A DNA stretch of 9,716 nucleotides from Candidatus Njordarchaeum guaymasense. Its GTDB lineage: Archaea > Asgardarchaeota > Njordarchaeia > Njordarchaeales > Njordarchaeaceae. The translations under genes and the position numbers were made by a program. This document shows, in pieces, positions 1 through 6,602 of the stretch (positions are counted from its first letter, which is position 1; each line of letters opens with the position of its first letter). The stretch lies in NCBI GenBank assembly GCA_030587605.1, contig JAUQYT010000351.1:1-9716 (forward strand), written 5' to 3'. Below the pieces are notes generated by a model. It did no database searches, was not told where the DNA came from, and worked only from the letters and a program-made list of their open reading frames with translations.

Positions 1-69
1 TGAATAGGAAAATGCCAAGAATTGCTAGATCGCATCACGCTGTTCTTAAACCGATTTGGAACACGAATT

Positions 70-78
70 GCATATAAT
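70..78 (+). promoter_or_regulatory. Candidate TATA box for the nucleotidyltransferase gene
   Basis: An AT-rich stretch reading GCATATAAT lies about 45 bases upstream of the ATG at 120. An archaeal TATA box here would place transcription start near position 100 and give a leader of about 20 bases. Judged by eye only; no clear BRE is visible. Confidence 0.35.
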
Positions 79-119
79 TCTCTGGCCACGGACTCAATGA
101 CCTGGGTGTTGAAGGAAAT

Positions 120-1214
120 ATGCAAGCTGTAGTGCTGGCAGCTGGGACGGGAACAAGACTAATGCCATTAACTGCGGTGATTCCCAAGGCTCTCTTACCA
201 ATCGCAAACCGGCCTCTTTTGGATTATGTAATAAGCTCCCTCAAACAGGCCAGTATAAGGGAAGTGATAATTGTAACTGGACACCTTGGATCGAAAATAA
301 CGAAGTATCTACAGGCTTCGAAGCAGTATAACAATGTTGAGATTGATTCCATACGTGCTCCCAAGTACGATGCTGGACCGCTCTATTCTCTTCTGGCAAG
401 TGAGAAACTTGTGAACGATGATTTTCTTCTAGCCCCAGTTGATTTGATGCTAAAACATCAGATAATCAGTAAGCTACTACAGAGTCACACTCAGAGAGGC
501 ACGGTTAACATCGCAATAAGTGAACTCAGTTCTCAAGGACACCAAGGGACCCGCGTCGCATACTACAAGGGACTAAGAAGTAACGGTGGACCAGTACTTC
601 AGTTTCTTGAGCCTGAGATGATAAGAGAGAAGAACAGGAATTCTGTGAAAACCATCTTAGGTTCTGCTATAGGAGTTATAATCTGCCCTAGAGAAGTATT
701 CAAGTACGGACATATTGCCGCAAGAAATGGTTCCTCACGGGTAATTGATGCGTTGAATAGATACATTGCAGATAGGGGGGAAGGTAGATACATGAAGGTA
801 AGCAGTAAGGACTATTGGTTTGACGTTGATACAATTCAAACATTGCTAGAAGCCAATAGTTTTATTCTCAAGAACTCCATGGTGGACGAAGAAACTGGCA
901 GGTTTTTCGCAGCGAATACCGAGTCACAATTCGAGAATAAGCCTAGAAGCGACTATGACAGTTTTAGCGCGAGGGTTCTAGGACCAAGCATAATTGGAAG
1001 GGGCTGCGTTATAGGGGAGGAGAGCAGGATTGGGCCATATGTCTCGATTCAAGACAATTGCATGATAGGCAGGCACGTGGCATGTAGAAACGCGATTGTC
1101 TTGAGTAGGTCAAGGGTCGGAGATAACAGCACGATTGAGAATGCTGTAGTCTCTGGTCAAGAAACAATAACGGCAACAAAGCTTAGCCATGAAATCCCAT
1201 CTTCTAGCCGATGA
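120..1214 (+). CDS. Nucleotidyltransferase with C-terminal left-handed beta-helix (sugar- or inositol-phosphate NTP transferase family)
   Basis: Residues 1-250 form a nucleotidyltransferase domain. The N-terminal signature is clear (LAAGTGTRL at 6-14, then IPKALLP at 21-27), and DVDT at 235-238 supplies the usual late metal-binding aspartate. Residues 287-345 carry hexapeptide-type repeats (IIGRGCVIGEESRIGP and on) typical of a left-handed beta-helix, as in GlmU-like and GDP-mannose pyrophosphorylase-like enzymes. The family joins a phosphorylated sugar or polyol to an NTP, releasing pyrophosphate. Position 108 is odd: the usual Gly-Asp after the central strand reads APVD, keeping the aspartate but losing the glycine. 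The ATG at 120 follows GAAGGAA at short spacing. The next gene, a CDP-alcohol phosphatidyltransferase 18 bases on, suggests the product may be a CDP-activated alcohol such as CDP-inositol, but that is inference; a UDP- or GDP-sugar product is equally possible. Confidence 0.85.
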   Translation: MQAVVLAAGTGTRLMPLTAVIPKALLPIANRPLLDYVISSLKQASIREVIIVTGHLGSKITKYLQASKQYNNVEIDSIRAPKYDAGPLYSLLASEKLVNDDFLLAPVDLMLKHQIISKLLQSHTQRGTVNIAISELSSQGHQGTRVAYYKGLRSNGGPVLQFLEPEMIREKNRNSVKTILGSAIGVIICPREVFKYGHIAARNGSSRVIDALNRYIADRGEGRYMKVSSKDYWFDVDTIQTLLEANSFILKNSMVDEETGRFFAANTESQFENKPRSDYDSFSARVLGPSIIGRGCVIGEESRIGPYVSIQDNCMIGRHVACRNAIVLSRSRVGDNSTIENAVVSGQETITATKLSHEIPSSSR

Positions 1215-1232
1215 ATCCGAGATGGCGAGAAT

Positions 1233-1865
1233 ATGAGCGATAACAGGCTAAGGTTAAGGGTAGTATTCCGCCCGGTTGTGAATTCTATAGCGGTTCTTCT
1301 AATACGCATGAGACTAACACCCAACATGGTAACGACATTAGGCGCACTTCTCGCGACGATAACCCCTTTCTTGATGGGAAGTGGAGAATACATACCCTTT
1401 GGGCTAACCGTTTTTCTCGTAGGGCTCTTGGACGGCGTGGACGGGGCGATAGCAAGAATCACAAGAAGGACAACTAAATGGGGTGGGTTCCTGGATTCCA
1501 CACTTGACAGATATGGTGATTGCATAATATTCCTTGCATATCTGTTTGGTCCTATGACGGCACCACTCGGGCAAACAGAAGTTCTATCTATACAATTCAG
1601 AGTATGGGTGTGCATAGCTATAATGGGTTCACTAATGGTGAGCTACACAAGGGCAAAAAGCGAAGCAATAGGAGTCGGAAAGTGTGATATTGGAATAGCG
1701 GCGAGATCAGAAAGACTGCTAATACTATCCATAACGGGGGCTCTTGGTGTCATTAATGAGTACATAACAATATACGGGTTAATTGCTACAGCGATCCTAG
1801 CTAACATAACAGCACTACAGAGAATAACACACACATATTCCACCTTAAAAAGGAAAGAAAAGTGA
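1233..1865 (+). CDS. CDP-alcohol phosphatidyltransferase family membrane enzyme (archaetidylinositol-phosphate synthase-like)
   Basis: The protein has 210 residues and the full CDP-alcohol phosphotransferase signature: D67, D70-G71, A74-R75, G84, D88 and D92, with spacing D-x2-DG-x2-AR-x8-G-x3-D-x3-D. These acidic residues bind two metal ions and catalyse displacement of CMP from a CDP-linked donor by an alcohol. Several hydrophobic segments flank the motif (about 18-48, 55-67, 96-110, 125-136 and 160-190), as expected for this integral membrane family. The LTPNMVT segment at 28-34 is common in archaeal members such as archaetidylinositol-phosphate synthase and di-myo-inositol-phosphate-phosphate synthase. 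The gene starts 18 bases after a nucleotidyltransferase, so the two are probably co-transcribed. The exact substrate cannot be read from the sequence; archaetidylinositol phosphate or another archaeol headgroup is the best guess. Confidence 0.88.
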   Translation: MSDNRLRLRVVFRPVVNSIAVLLIRMRLTPNMVTTLGALLATITPFLMGSGEYIPFGLTVFLVGLLDGVDGAIARITRRTTKWGGFLDSTLDRYGDCIIFLAYLFGPMTAPLGQTEVLSIQFRVWVCIAIMGSLMVSYTRAKSEAIGVGKCDIGIAARSERLLILSITGALGVINEYITIYGLIATAILANITALQRITHTYSTLKRKEK

Positions 1866-1983
1866 TCCAAGGCATTGTTGAAGAGCGCAATCCCATGAGA
1901 GGAAAAATCAAAAGCTTTACCAAGACCTGGACTAGCTAGAAAGGATAGTGGAATAGCAACTAACGAACGCGGAGGAGAAACGG

Positions 1984-2421
1984 ATGCCCGTATTTAGAAT
2001 GGATTTTTATGCACAAGCAACATTGGAGAATGAGGTCCGACTTGAAGAAGATTCAAAGAAGATGCTGGAAGCACTCAAAAGCATAGAAGCTTTAAAGAAT
2101 GTCAAAATGGCCTCGGTTCAATCTGCTGGCAGAAAATGGATTGAATACGAGGGGAATATTGATGTTCCTCAAGGGTCAAAAGCATTCCTCGCTCTTTTAA
2201 AGAGGAAAGAAGAAAATGAACCCTACAACGTCTTCCTAAGGATTGATATAAACAAAGAGGCAGATACGCGAGAAAAAGCAGAAGAAGAAACAAGAAAATG
2301 GATTGAGGAGGTTTTTGCTGAGTCCATCAAGAGAACTATGAACATAACCAAGATTCAGATTGGAACCCCACTCGAAATAATAAAGAGCAAGAGATCGGGT
2401 CGAAGATCCAATAAAGAGTAA
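1984..2421 (+). CDS. Conserved-looking hypothetical protein, 145 residues
   Basis: I do not recognise a family. The ATG follows a strong ribosome binding site (GGAGG at 1971-1975, spacing 8), supporting real translation and this start. The protein is soluble and charged, with no signal peptide or membrane segment. It shows an apparent alternation of strands and helices: a strand at 3-10, a lysine/glutamate-rich helix at 17-38, strands around 40-58, a short helix at 64-76, a strand at 81-89 (YNVFLRIDI), a long charged helix at 92-118, and a final strand at 121-127, then a basic tail (SKRSGRR). This may be a small two-layer alpha/beta fold of about two ferredoxin-like halves, but that is inference. 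It sits 118 bases after the phosphatidyltransferase gene and before comB, all on the same strand. Confidence 0.75.
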   Translation: MPVFRMDFYAQATLENEVRLEEDSKKMLEALKSIEALKNVKMASVQSAGRKWIEYEGNIDVPQGSKAFLALLKRKEENEPYNVFLRIDINKEADTREKAEEETRKWIEEVFAESIKRTMNITKIQIGTPLEIIKSKRSGRRSNKE

Positions 2422-2480
2422 ACCAGAACTGTCCATCTTTGCCGAAAAAAGAATCGACATACCCGTTGCGTGACTAGGCC

Positions 2481-3242
2481 TTGAAAAGAGAGGAAAACGT
2501 CGTTAAGATACGATTGGGTGAAAGAGGAGTAGAAGATGCAGCACTAGACAATGATATAATTGTAGTGGTGGATGTTCTGAGGGCAAGTAGTACGATCATT
2601 ACGGCAATGGATAATGGGGCATTGAGCATTGCCCCAACTCTGACTGTGAATCAAGCAAAGCGAGTTGCACGAACAACTTCCAACTCAATACTCGCAGGGG
2701 AAAGGAAGGCATTACGAATACCAGGTTTCCTGCTAGGAAACTCACCACTCGAATATACCTCTGAAGTAGTACGAGCTAAAAACATAATACTAACAACAAC
2801 TAATTGCACAAGAATACTCGAAAAATGCAGACGACTACAAGCATGTTCGGAGGTTTTCATCGGAGCATTTCTAAATGCAACGTCTGCAGCAGAAGCGGCT
2901 AAGAGACTCGGAACAGAAAAGAACAGGGAGATATCAGTAATTCAAGCAGGTGTCGACGGAAAACCGAGCTGCGATGACCTAACCTGCGCTGAGCTAATAA
3001 AAACCATGATCGAAGCCGTGACAGAGCGACGATCCACACGTACGCTGCAAGGCGAGACGGACTTGCTCATATACTCAATTCTGTCAAATACTCCCCATGG
3101 GAGGTATCTCATTAGAATCGGTTTCGAACGCGATGTGGATTACTGCAGTCGACTAGACATAACTACAACAGTTCCCAAGCTGCGCAAAGTGGACGGAGAA
3201 ACAGCGAAAATAGTCAGGGCACAAAGTCATTTTGTCAAGTAA
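2481..3242 (+). CDS. comB: Probable 2-phosphosulfolactate phosphatase (ComB family)
   Basis: ComB removes phosphate from (R)-2-phospho-3-sulfolactate to give sulfolactate, a step known from coenzyme M synthesis in methanogens and also found in non-methanogens. Family landmarks appear in order: VDVLRASST at 30-38, AGERKALRIPGFLLGNSP at 72-89, TTTNCTR at 105-111, IGAFLNA at 127-133 and GKPSCDDLTCAEL at 160-172. Length (253) matches the family. Two departures are visible: the usual TTNGT reads TTNCT with a cysteine in place of glycine, and the usual Glu-Asp of the late acidic motif reads Asp-Asp. The start is a TTG at 2481 with no obvious ribosome binding site, chosen because no other in-frame start precedes the conserved core. 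The gene ends 9 bases from a convergent regulator gene. Confidence 0.82.
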   Translation: MKREENVVKIRLGERGVEDAALDNDIIVVVDVLRASSTIITAMDNGALSIAPTLTVNQAKRVARTTSNSILAGERKALRIPGFLLGNSPLEYTSEVVRAKNIILTTTNCTRILEKCRRLQACSEVFIGAFLNATSAAEAAKRLGTEKNREISVIQAGVDGKPSCDDLTCAELIKTMIEAVTERRSTRTLQGETDLLIYSILSNTPHGRYLIRIGFERDVDYCSRLDITTTVPKLRKVDGETAKIVRAQSHFVK

Positions 3243-3251
3243 TGACACTCC

Positions 3252-3929
3252 CTAGGGAAGCCAAATTATCTTCTGCTCGGGCTCTGACAAGTAGAATCGA
3301 CTAAGTCCATATTCTTCAGCAAGCTTATATAAAACCAAGACGCCTAGCCTTATTCCGTCGCTTAGATCGACGATGACTTGATGTGAGCCCAGCTCATCTG
3401 CGATGATTCCCTCGAAAACTCTATGAAGACCAGCCACGTCTCCTTCTGGTAGGGCGCCTGACACAAAAATGAATTTGACGTTGCCAGGAACACCAGAAAC
3501 TTTCCTTCTTAGTTCGTCGCGGGCAACATAATAGTATCTGATGGGCTTGATGTCAGCCAATTTCAAAGCAGACTCCACCAGACTTGAGATCCTAAAGCGT
3601 TCTTTTAGTCCACCAAGGCAGACAACAGAAGTCTTGACACCAAAATACTCTCGAACGGGTTGAAGCCATCTTGGGTCTAACTCTATTTCTTTTCCCCGCC
3701 ACTTACTACGGAGCCTCACAAGCCCCGCTTCGGACAAAACCTCCAAATTGTAATACAGTCTCGCGTTGGAGATTTTAGACTTCAACTTCTTTGAAAGCGA
3801 ACGACGCAGATTCAGCCCCGATTTTGGGCCGCCAACCAGCGCCTCTAGTAGCGCCTCCCTAGCTTCAACTCCTCCAATGATGCTTGAAACAAATCTCGTG
3901 CCTTGATTTCTATCGTTCATATTAATCAT
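3252..3929 (-). CDS. Winged-helix DNA-binding protein with C-terminal Rossmann-like (possibly CARF-type) domain
   Basis: Residues about 20-90 look like an ArsR-type winged helix: a helix at 21-33, a helix-turn-helix around 38-67 with recognition-helix sequence SNARLYYNLEVLSEAGL, and a wing with strand VRLRS..KEIEL. Residues 100-225 form a separate alpha/beta domain: strand SVVCLGG (101-107), helix, strand IRYYYV (130-135), strand VKFIFVSGA (151-159), then VIVDLSDGIRLGVLVLYKLA (185-204) and strand RFYL. The strand-DLSDG-helix arrangement resembles the conserved glycine/basic motif of CARF domains, which sense cyclic oligonucleotides in type III CRISPR settings, but no cas genes or CRISPR array are present, so ligand sensing is inference. 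The gene is divergent from actin and shares its promoter region. ATG at 3929 is close enough to the predicted transcription start for a very short leader. Confidence 0.8.
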   Translation of the reverse strand: MINMNDRNQGTRFVSSIIGGVEAREALLEALVGGPKSGLNLRRSLSKKLKSKISNARLYYNLEVLSEAGLVRLRSKWRGKEIELDPRWLQPVREYFGVKTSVVCLGGLKERFRISSLVESALKLADIKPIRYYYVARDELRRKVSGVPGNVKFIFVSGALPEGDVAGLHRVFEGIIADELGSHQVIVDLSDGIRLGVLVLYKLAEEYGLSRFYLSEPEQKIIWLP

Positions 3930-3950
3930 AATAACAATAGCCTTTTCAGC

Positions 3951-3966
3951 TATAAAGGTTTTTATA
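3951..3966. promoter_or_regulatory. Head-to-head TATA boxes between the regulator and actin genes
   Basis: The sequence is TATAAA, then GGTT, then TTTATA, a perfect inverted repeat of TATAAA arms. Read on the + strand, the left arm (or the TTTTTATA at 3959-3966) would drive actin with a leader of roughly 45-60 bases. Read on the minus strand, the right arm would start transcription near 3937-3940, about 8-11 bases before the regulator ATG. The divergent genes are only 106 bases apart, so the promoter is probably bidirectional. BRE assignments are unclear by eye. Confidence 0.55.
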
Positions 3967-4035
3967 CGCTACACGACAAGAAGAAAGGTTGAAGGAATGA
4001 TTAGACAAGTCAAATCAAAAAGGTGAACTAAGCCA

Positions 4036-5181
4036 ATGTCCGGATCGGAAGAGATAGTAGCAGCAAAACCAATCGTTTTGGACAATGGAAGTGGCTTGAC
4101 CAAGAACGGATACGCCGGAGAGGATCGCCCAAGAAGCGTATGGCCAACAATCATAGGTTATCCAAAGTACACGTCAATAATGACCGATGTGGAGCACTAC
4201 ACAAGAGAGTACTACATTGGTGAGGAAGCACTTAACCTGCGAGGCGTTCTCCGTCTTGTCTATCCAGTTGAGCACGGGATGATACTAGATTGGCAAGCGA
4301 TGGAAAAGATATGGCATTTCACATTCTACAATGATCTCCGGGTAAATCCAGCTGAGCACCCAGTACTGTTGACAGAGCCTCCCCTGAACCCACGTAAGAA
4401 TAGGGAGAAGATGGCAGAGATAATGTTTGAAACCTTCAACGTTCCAGCGATGTATGTTTCAATGCAGGCAGTTCTCAGCTTGTATGCCTCAGGTCGGACT
4501 ACAGGACTCGTCGTTGACTCAGGAGATGGAGTGACTCACATAGTCCCAATCTATGAAGGTTTTGCGTTAACCCATGCTATTAACAGGGTAGACCTAGGTG
4601 GAAGAGACATCACAGAGTACTTGCGCAGACTGCTGAGGCAAAGGGGATATAGCTTGGTCTCCTCGGCCGAAAGGGAAATAGTTCGAGACGTCAAAGAAAA
4701 ACTATGCTATGTGGCATTGGAACCTGAGAAGGAAATGAAACTTGCAGAGAAAGTAGCCGAAATGCAGAAGGAGTATGTTCTCCCCGACGGAGAAAAAGTC
4801 GTTATTGGCGCAGAGCGTTTCCTAGCACCAGAAGTATTCTTTAACCCCGGCGTAATAGGAATGGAAGCCACACCACTTGACGAATCGATTGTGGACTCCA
4901 TACGCAAATGCGATGTCGACCTCAGAAGAGAACTATATGCTAACATTGTTCTCAGTGGCGGTTCAACAATGTTCCCTGGACTGAAGGAGCGCCTAGAGAA
5001 GGAGATAAAGGAGCTAACACCTGAAGAAGTCGACGTAAAGATTATTGCGCCTCCGGAGCGCCAGTACTCAGTTTGGATGGGCGGCTCAATTCTGTCAAGT
5101 CTCAAGACCTTCCAGAAATTGTGGATAACCAACAAGGAGTACAAGGAACAGGGAAGCTCAGTGATTCACCGGTGCTTCTAG
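4036..5181 (+). CDS. Eukaryote-like actin (Asgard actin, lokiactin-type)
   Basis: This is a 381-residue ATP-binding filament-forming cytoskeletal protein. It aligns end to end with eukaryotic actin. Phosphate loop 1 is LDNGSGLTK at 15-23; phosphate loop 2 is DSGDGVTH at 161-168; the adenosine motif is LSGGSTMFPG at 306-315. Catalytic-site glutamine (Q144, in SMQAVLSLYASG) and histidine (H168) are present, as is the histidine equivalent to the methylated His73 of actin (H80 in YPVEHG). Long stretches such as MFETFNVPAMY, SLYASGRTTG and AEREIVRD are almost the eukaryotic sequence. The C-terminus QYSVWMGGSILSSL through HRCF parallels the eukaryotic tail, one residue short of HRKCF. The DNase I-binding loop (about 41-60) is the most divergent part and about two residues longer. 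AGGTGA at 4021-4026 is the ribosome binding site. The neighbouring genes are not known actin regulators. Confidence 0.97.
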   Translation: MSGSEEIVAAKPIVLDNGSGLTKNGYAGEDRPRSVWPTIIGYPKYTSIMTDVEHYTREYYIGEEALNLRGVLRLVYPVEHGMILDWQAMEKIWHFTFYNDLRVNPAEHPVLLTEPPLNPRKNREKMAEIMFETFNVPAMYVSMQAVLSLYASGRTTGLVVDSGDGVTHIVPIYEGFALTHAINRVDLGGRDITEYLRRLLRQRGYSLVSSAEREIVRDVKEKLCYVALEPEKEMKLAEKVAEMQKEYVLPDGEKVVIGAERFLAPEVFFNPGVIGMEATPLDESIVDSIRKCDVDLRRELYANIVLSGGSTMFPGLKERLEKEIKELTPEEVDVKIIAPPERQYSVWMGGSILSSLKTFQKLWITNKEYKEQGSSVIHRCF

Positions 5182-5199
5182 AACCAAGTCCACCTCCTC

Positions 5200-5206
5200 T
5201 TTTTTT
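5200..5206 (+). terminator. T-tract terminator after actin
   Basis: Seven consecutive T residues begin 19 bases after the actin stop codon, preceded by a pyrimidine-rich CACCTCCTC. Archaeal RNA polymerase commonly terminates at such T-runs without a stem-loop. A second T-rich stretch follows near 5225-5236. Confidence 0.5.
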
Positions 5207-5450
5207 GGAAAAAACCTTCCACCGTTTCTTGGTTTTCCCCGCATTCTCAAGATAGACCTTCTAGCTTTAGACAGCTAGTCTACCTCTCGTTGCCAATATG
5301 TGTCTTCTCCATTCCGCTAATGAAAGATGAAGATTGACTTTTCCACATAATACTCTTCTTAAGATCTCGAAGAAAAGTAAACTCAGTGCCGATCTTTGTC
5401 TTTGATTATCCTTAGATCCACAGAACTGTTCGGGTTATGGGGGTGTGGGG
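5207..5450. other. Intergenic region with a small inverted repeat, no gene seen
   Basis: Between the actin terminator and the promoter of the next gene I see no credible ORF with a ribosome binding site. A six-base inverted repeat CTAGCT / AGCTAG with a six-base loop lies at 5261-5278, overlapping an alternative stem TAGAC / GTCTA at 5268-5282. No tRNA, C/D box RNA or repeat array could be supported. Confidence 0.4.
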
Positions 5451-5458
5451 AATTTATA
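5451..5458 (+). promoter_or_regulatory. Candidate TATA box for the small membrane protein at 5501
   Basis: AATTTATA lies about 45 bases before the ATG at 5501. A start of transcription near 5480 would give a leader of about 20 bases containing the AGGGTGAT ribosome binding site. Its position inside the longer possible ORF (TTG at 5396) argues that translation begins at 5501, not 5396. Confidence 0.45.
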
Positions 5459-5500
5459 CCTCAGGTTATACTACAGGTTGCAGAAAGACAGGGTGATTCT

Positions 5501-5767
5501 ATGAGCGTGGGAACACCTGGCGGACAGGTGTTAAAGCCAATCTTAGATGCGATGTTTGGTATTGGTGCGGTTGTGATGTTTGGTGAAGTCATTATAGTCC
5601 TCTATCATACTGTCACCTATAGGTTTACTCCCAGGCGGATCATCGAGCTCAGCATTTGCATTTTCCTTTTTGCGTTGTGCCTAGATTGGGTATCTGGGTT
5701 CAACTTCTTCAAGAATGTTGTTGCACCAATTGTCTGGGACTTCCTCAACAGTGAAAAGACCATTTAG
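5501..5767 (+). CDS. Small two-helix membrane protein, 88 residues
   Basis: I do not recognise a family. The protein has two hydrophobic segments, about residues 18-38 (MFGIGAVVMFGEVIIVLYH) and 48-64 (IELSICIFLFALCLDWV), joined by a short basic turn with RFTPRR, and a C-terminal amphipathic stretch FNFFKNVVAPIVWDFL. Both termini probably face the same side. The reading frame is open from a TTG at 5396, but a ribosome binding site (AGGGTGAT, 5490-5497) directly before the ATG and a TATA box at 5451-5458 favour 5501. It faces a similarly built protein on the opposite strand (5933-6238); the two may be distant relatives. It follows actin by about 320 bases with its own promoter, so no operon link is claimed. 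Confidence 0.65.
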   Translation: MSVGTPGGQVLKPILDAMFGIGAVVMFGEVIIVLYHTVTYRFTPRRIIELSICIFLFALCLDWVSGFNFFKNVVAPIVWDFLNSEKTI

Positions 5768-5886
5768 ATTTCAGCAAATGATCTAGCGAGTTTGCTTTTG
5801 AAGTCATCCAACTGTAGGGCTTTGTCGCTGTCTCCAAAAAGGGCCTGAAGCATATTGGCATCTCCGCTGGGTGGCACGAACTGCAA
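5764..5886 (-). CDS. Possible 40-residue small protein or 3' gene remnant
   Basis: On the minus strand a stop-to-stop frame of 43 codons gives a protein-like, mostly soluble sequence (FVPPSGDANMLQALFGDSD, then KALQLDDFKSKLARSFAEI) unlike random translation. A TTG at 5884-5886 could start it, but no ribosome binding site precedes it. It lies just downstream of the stop of the minus-strand membrane protein, in a different frame, and its stop codon overlaps the last codons of the + strand gene ending at 5767. It may be a tiny real gene, the tail of a decayed gene, or chance. Confidence 0.25.
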   Translation of the reverse strand: MQFVPPSGDANMLQALFGDSDKALQLDDFKSKLARSFAEI

Positions 5887-5932
5887 TATAGTTGCTTAAC
5901 CAGCGCGGTGCTAATAAGGGCTCCTCATGCTG

Positions 5933-6238
5933 TTATTGGATATCAAGAAATGACTCAAAGAGTCTTCTAAGAGGCATCAAGAGTGAATCGACAAAAGATG
6001 CGAAGAGATTCTGGAGGATAAGGGAACGCAATTCCGTGCTTACTGCTATCGTGAAGAGAAGCACTAGTACCCCTAGCAACAAGCATCCAGTAGCTGAAAA
6101 CCCACGCTTCAATCTATTGATTGTCACAAGTATTGCGACAAAGAATATTATTGAGGCAATTTCAAAAACTGAACTAAGGACGTGAATTAAGAACTGATTA
6201 TCGACGACGGGATCAGATAGACCCATGAGAACACTCAT
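5933..6238 (-). CDS. Small two-helix membrane protein, 101 residues
   Basis: I do not recognise a family. Two strong hydrophobic segments lie at about 24-41 (VFEIASIIFFVAILVTI) and 49-67 (ATGCLLLGVLVLLFTIAVS), joined by a basic turn (NRLKRGF), followed by an amphipathic C-terminal helix region (LILQNLFASFVDSLLMPLRRLFESFLD) that could lie along the membrane. No signal peptide cleavage site is evident. The ATG at 6236-6238 is preceded by AGGAGG, although the spacing is only 2-3 bases; an ATG four codons later is an alternative. The turn, length and post-helix Asn-Leu/Val-x-Ala pattern resemble the 88-residue protein at 5501-5767. Confidence 0.62.
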   Translation of the reverse strand: MSVLMGLSDPVVDNQFLIHVLSSVFEIASIIFFVAILVTINRLKRGFSATGCLLLGVLVLLFTIAVSTELRSLILQNLFASFVDSLLMPLRRLFESFLDIQ

Positions 6239-6579
6239 CGCCTCCTATGTCTGTGTCAGACTCAGACTATTTGAATTCCTCCAAAAAGCGAAATTGAATG
6301 CAGTCGACGCTGTGACACGCAAAAGTGTTTCTCAAGAGAGTTTTTCTTGGGAACAAGCTGGCTATCAAGCACTCTGTGAACTGTCATTTACAGATCTCGG
6401 GCTAGAATGCTCCGAAAGTTGCAGCCCAGACGTTGTTAGATCGCAACAAATGCTTCCTCCACATTCTCTTCGAGAAGCCAAGCTGTCTCTTATCAGGGCA
6501 GAAGCTCGTATCGAGACGTCATAGCCCTCTCGGGTGTGATCCAAGAAATCAACAGGTTGTGGTTGAAAAGAGAAGCGAA
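6239..6579. other. Gene-poor stretch between the membrane protein and tRNA-Glu
   Basis: Open frames exist on both strands here (for example + 6225-6524, and minus 6365-6676, which runs into the tRNA), but neither has a ribosome binding site, a recognisable motif or convincing composition. A minus-strand T-rich run (TTCTCTTTTC, about 6561-6574) just after tRNA-Glu could terminate its transcript. Near 6269-6278 a weak TATA-like TTCAAATAG on the minus strand might serve the membrane protein ending at 5933. Confidence 0.35.
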
Positions 6580-6602
6580 TGGTGCTCCGGGCGGGATTTG
6601 AA

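Noticed and set aside
12..77. Short + strand ORF of 21 codons upstream of the nucleotidyltransferase
   Set aside because: No ribosome binding site, and it runs through the candidate TATA box, so it would not be on the same transcript.
1157..1615. Minus-strand 152-codon ORF
   Set aside because: It is antisense to the clear CDP-alcohol phosphatidyltransferase and nucleotidyltransferase genes and has no protein-family character.
3252..3929. Type III CRISPR-associated regulator such as Csa3
   Set aside because: The domain order (winged helix first) differs from Csa3, and there are no cas genes or repeat arrays in the window; only a CARF-like resemblance is kept as a hypothesis.
4707..5144. Minus-strand 145-codon ORF inside actin
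   Set aside because: Antisense shadow of the strongly conserved actin frame; serine-rich translation typical of such shadows.
5396..5500. N-terminal extension of the 5501 membrane protein from TTG at 5396
   Set aside because: A TATA box at 5451-5458 and a ribosome binding site just before ATG 5501 place the start of the transcript and of translation downstream of this stretch.
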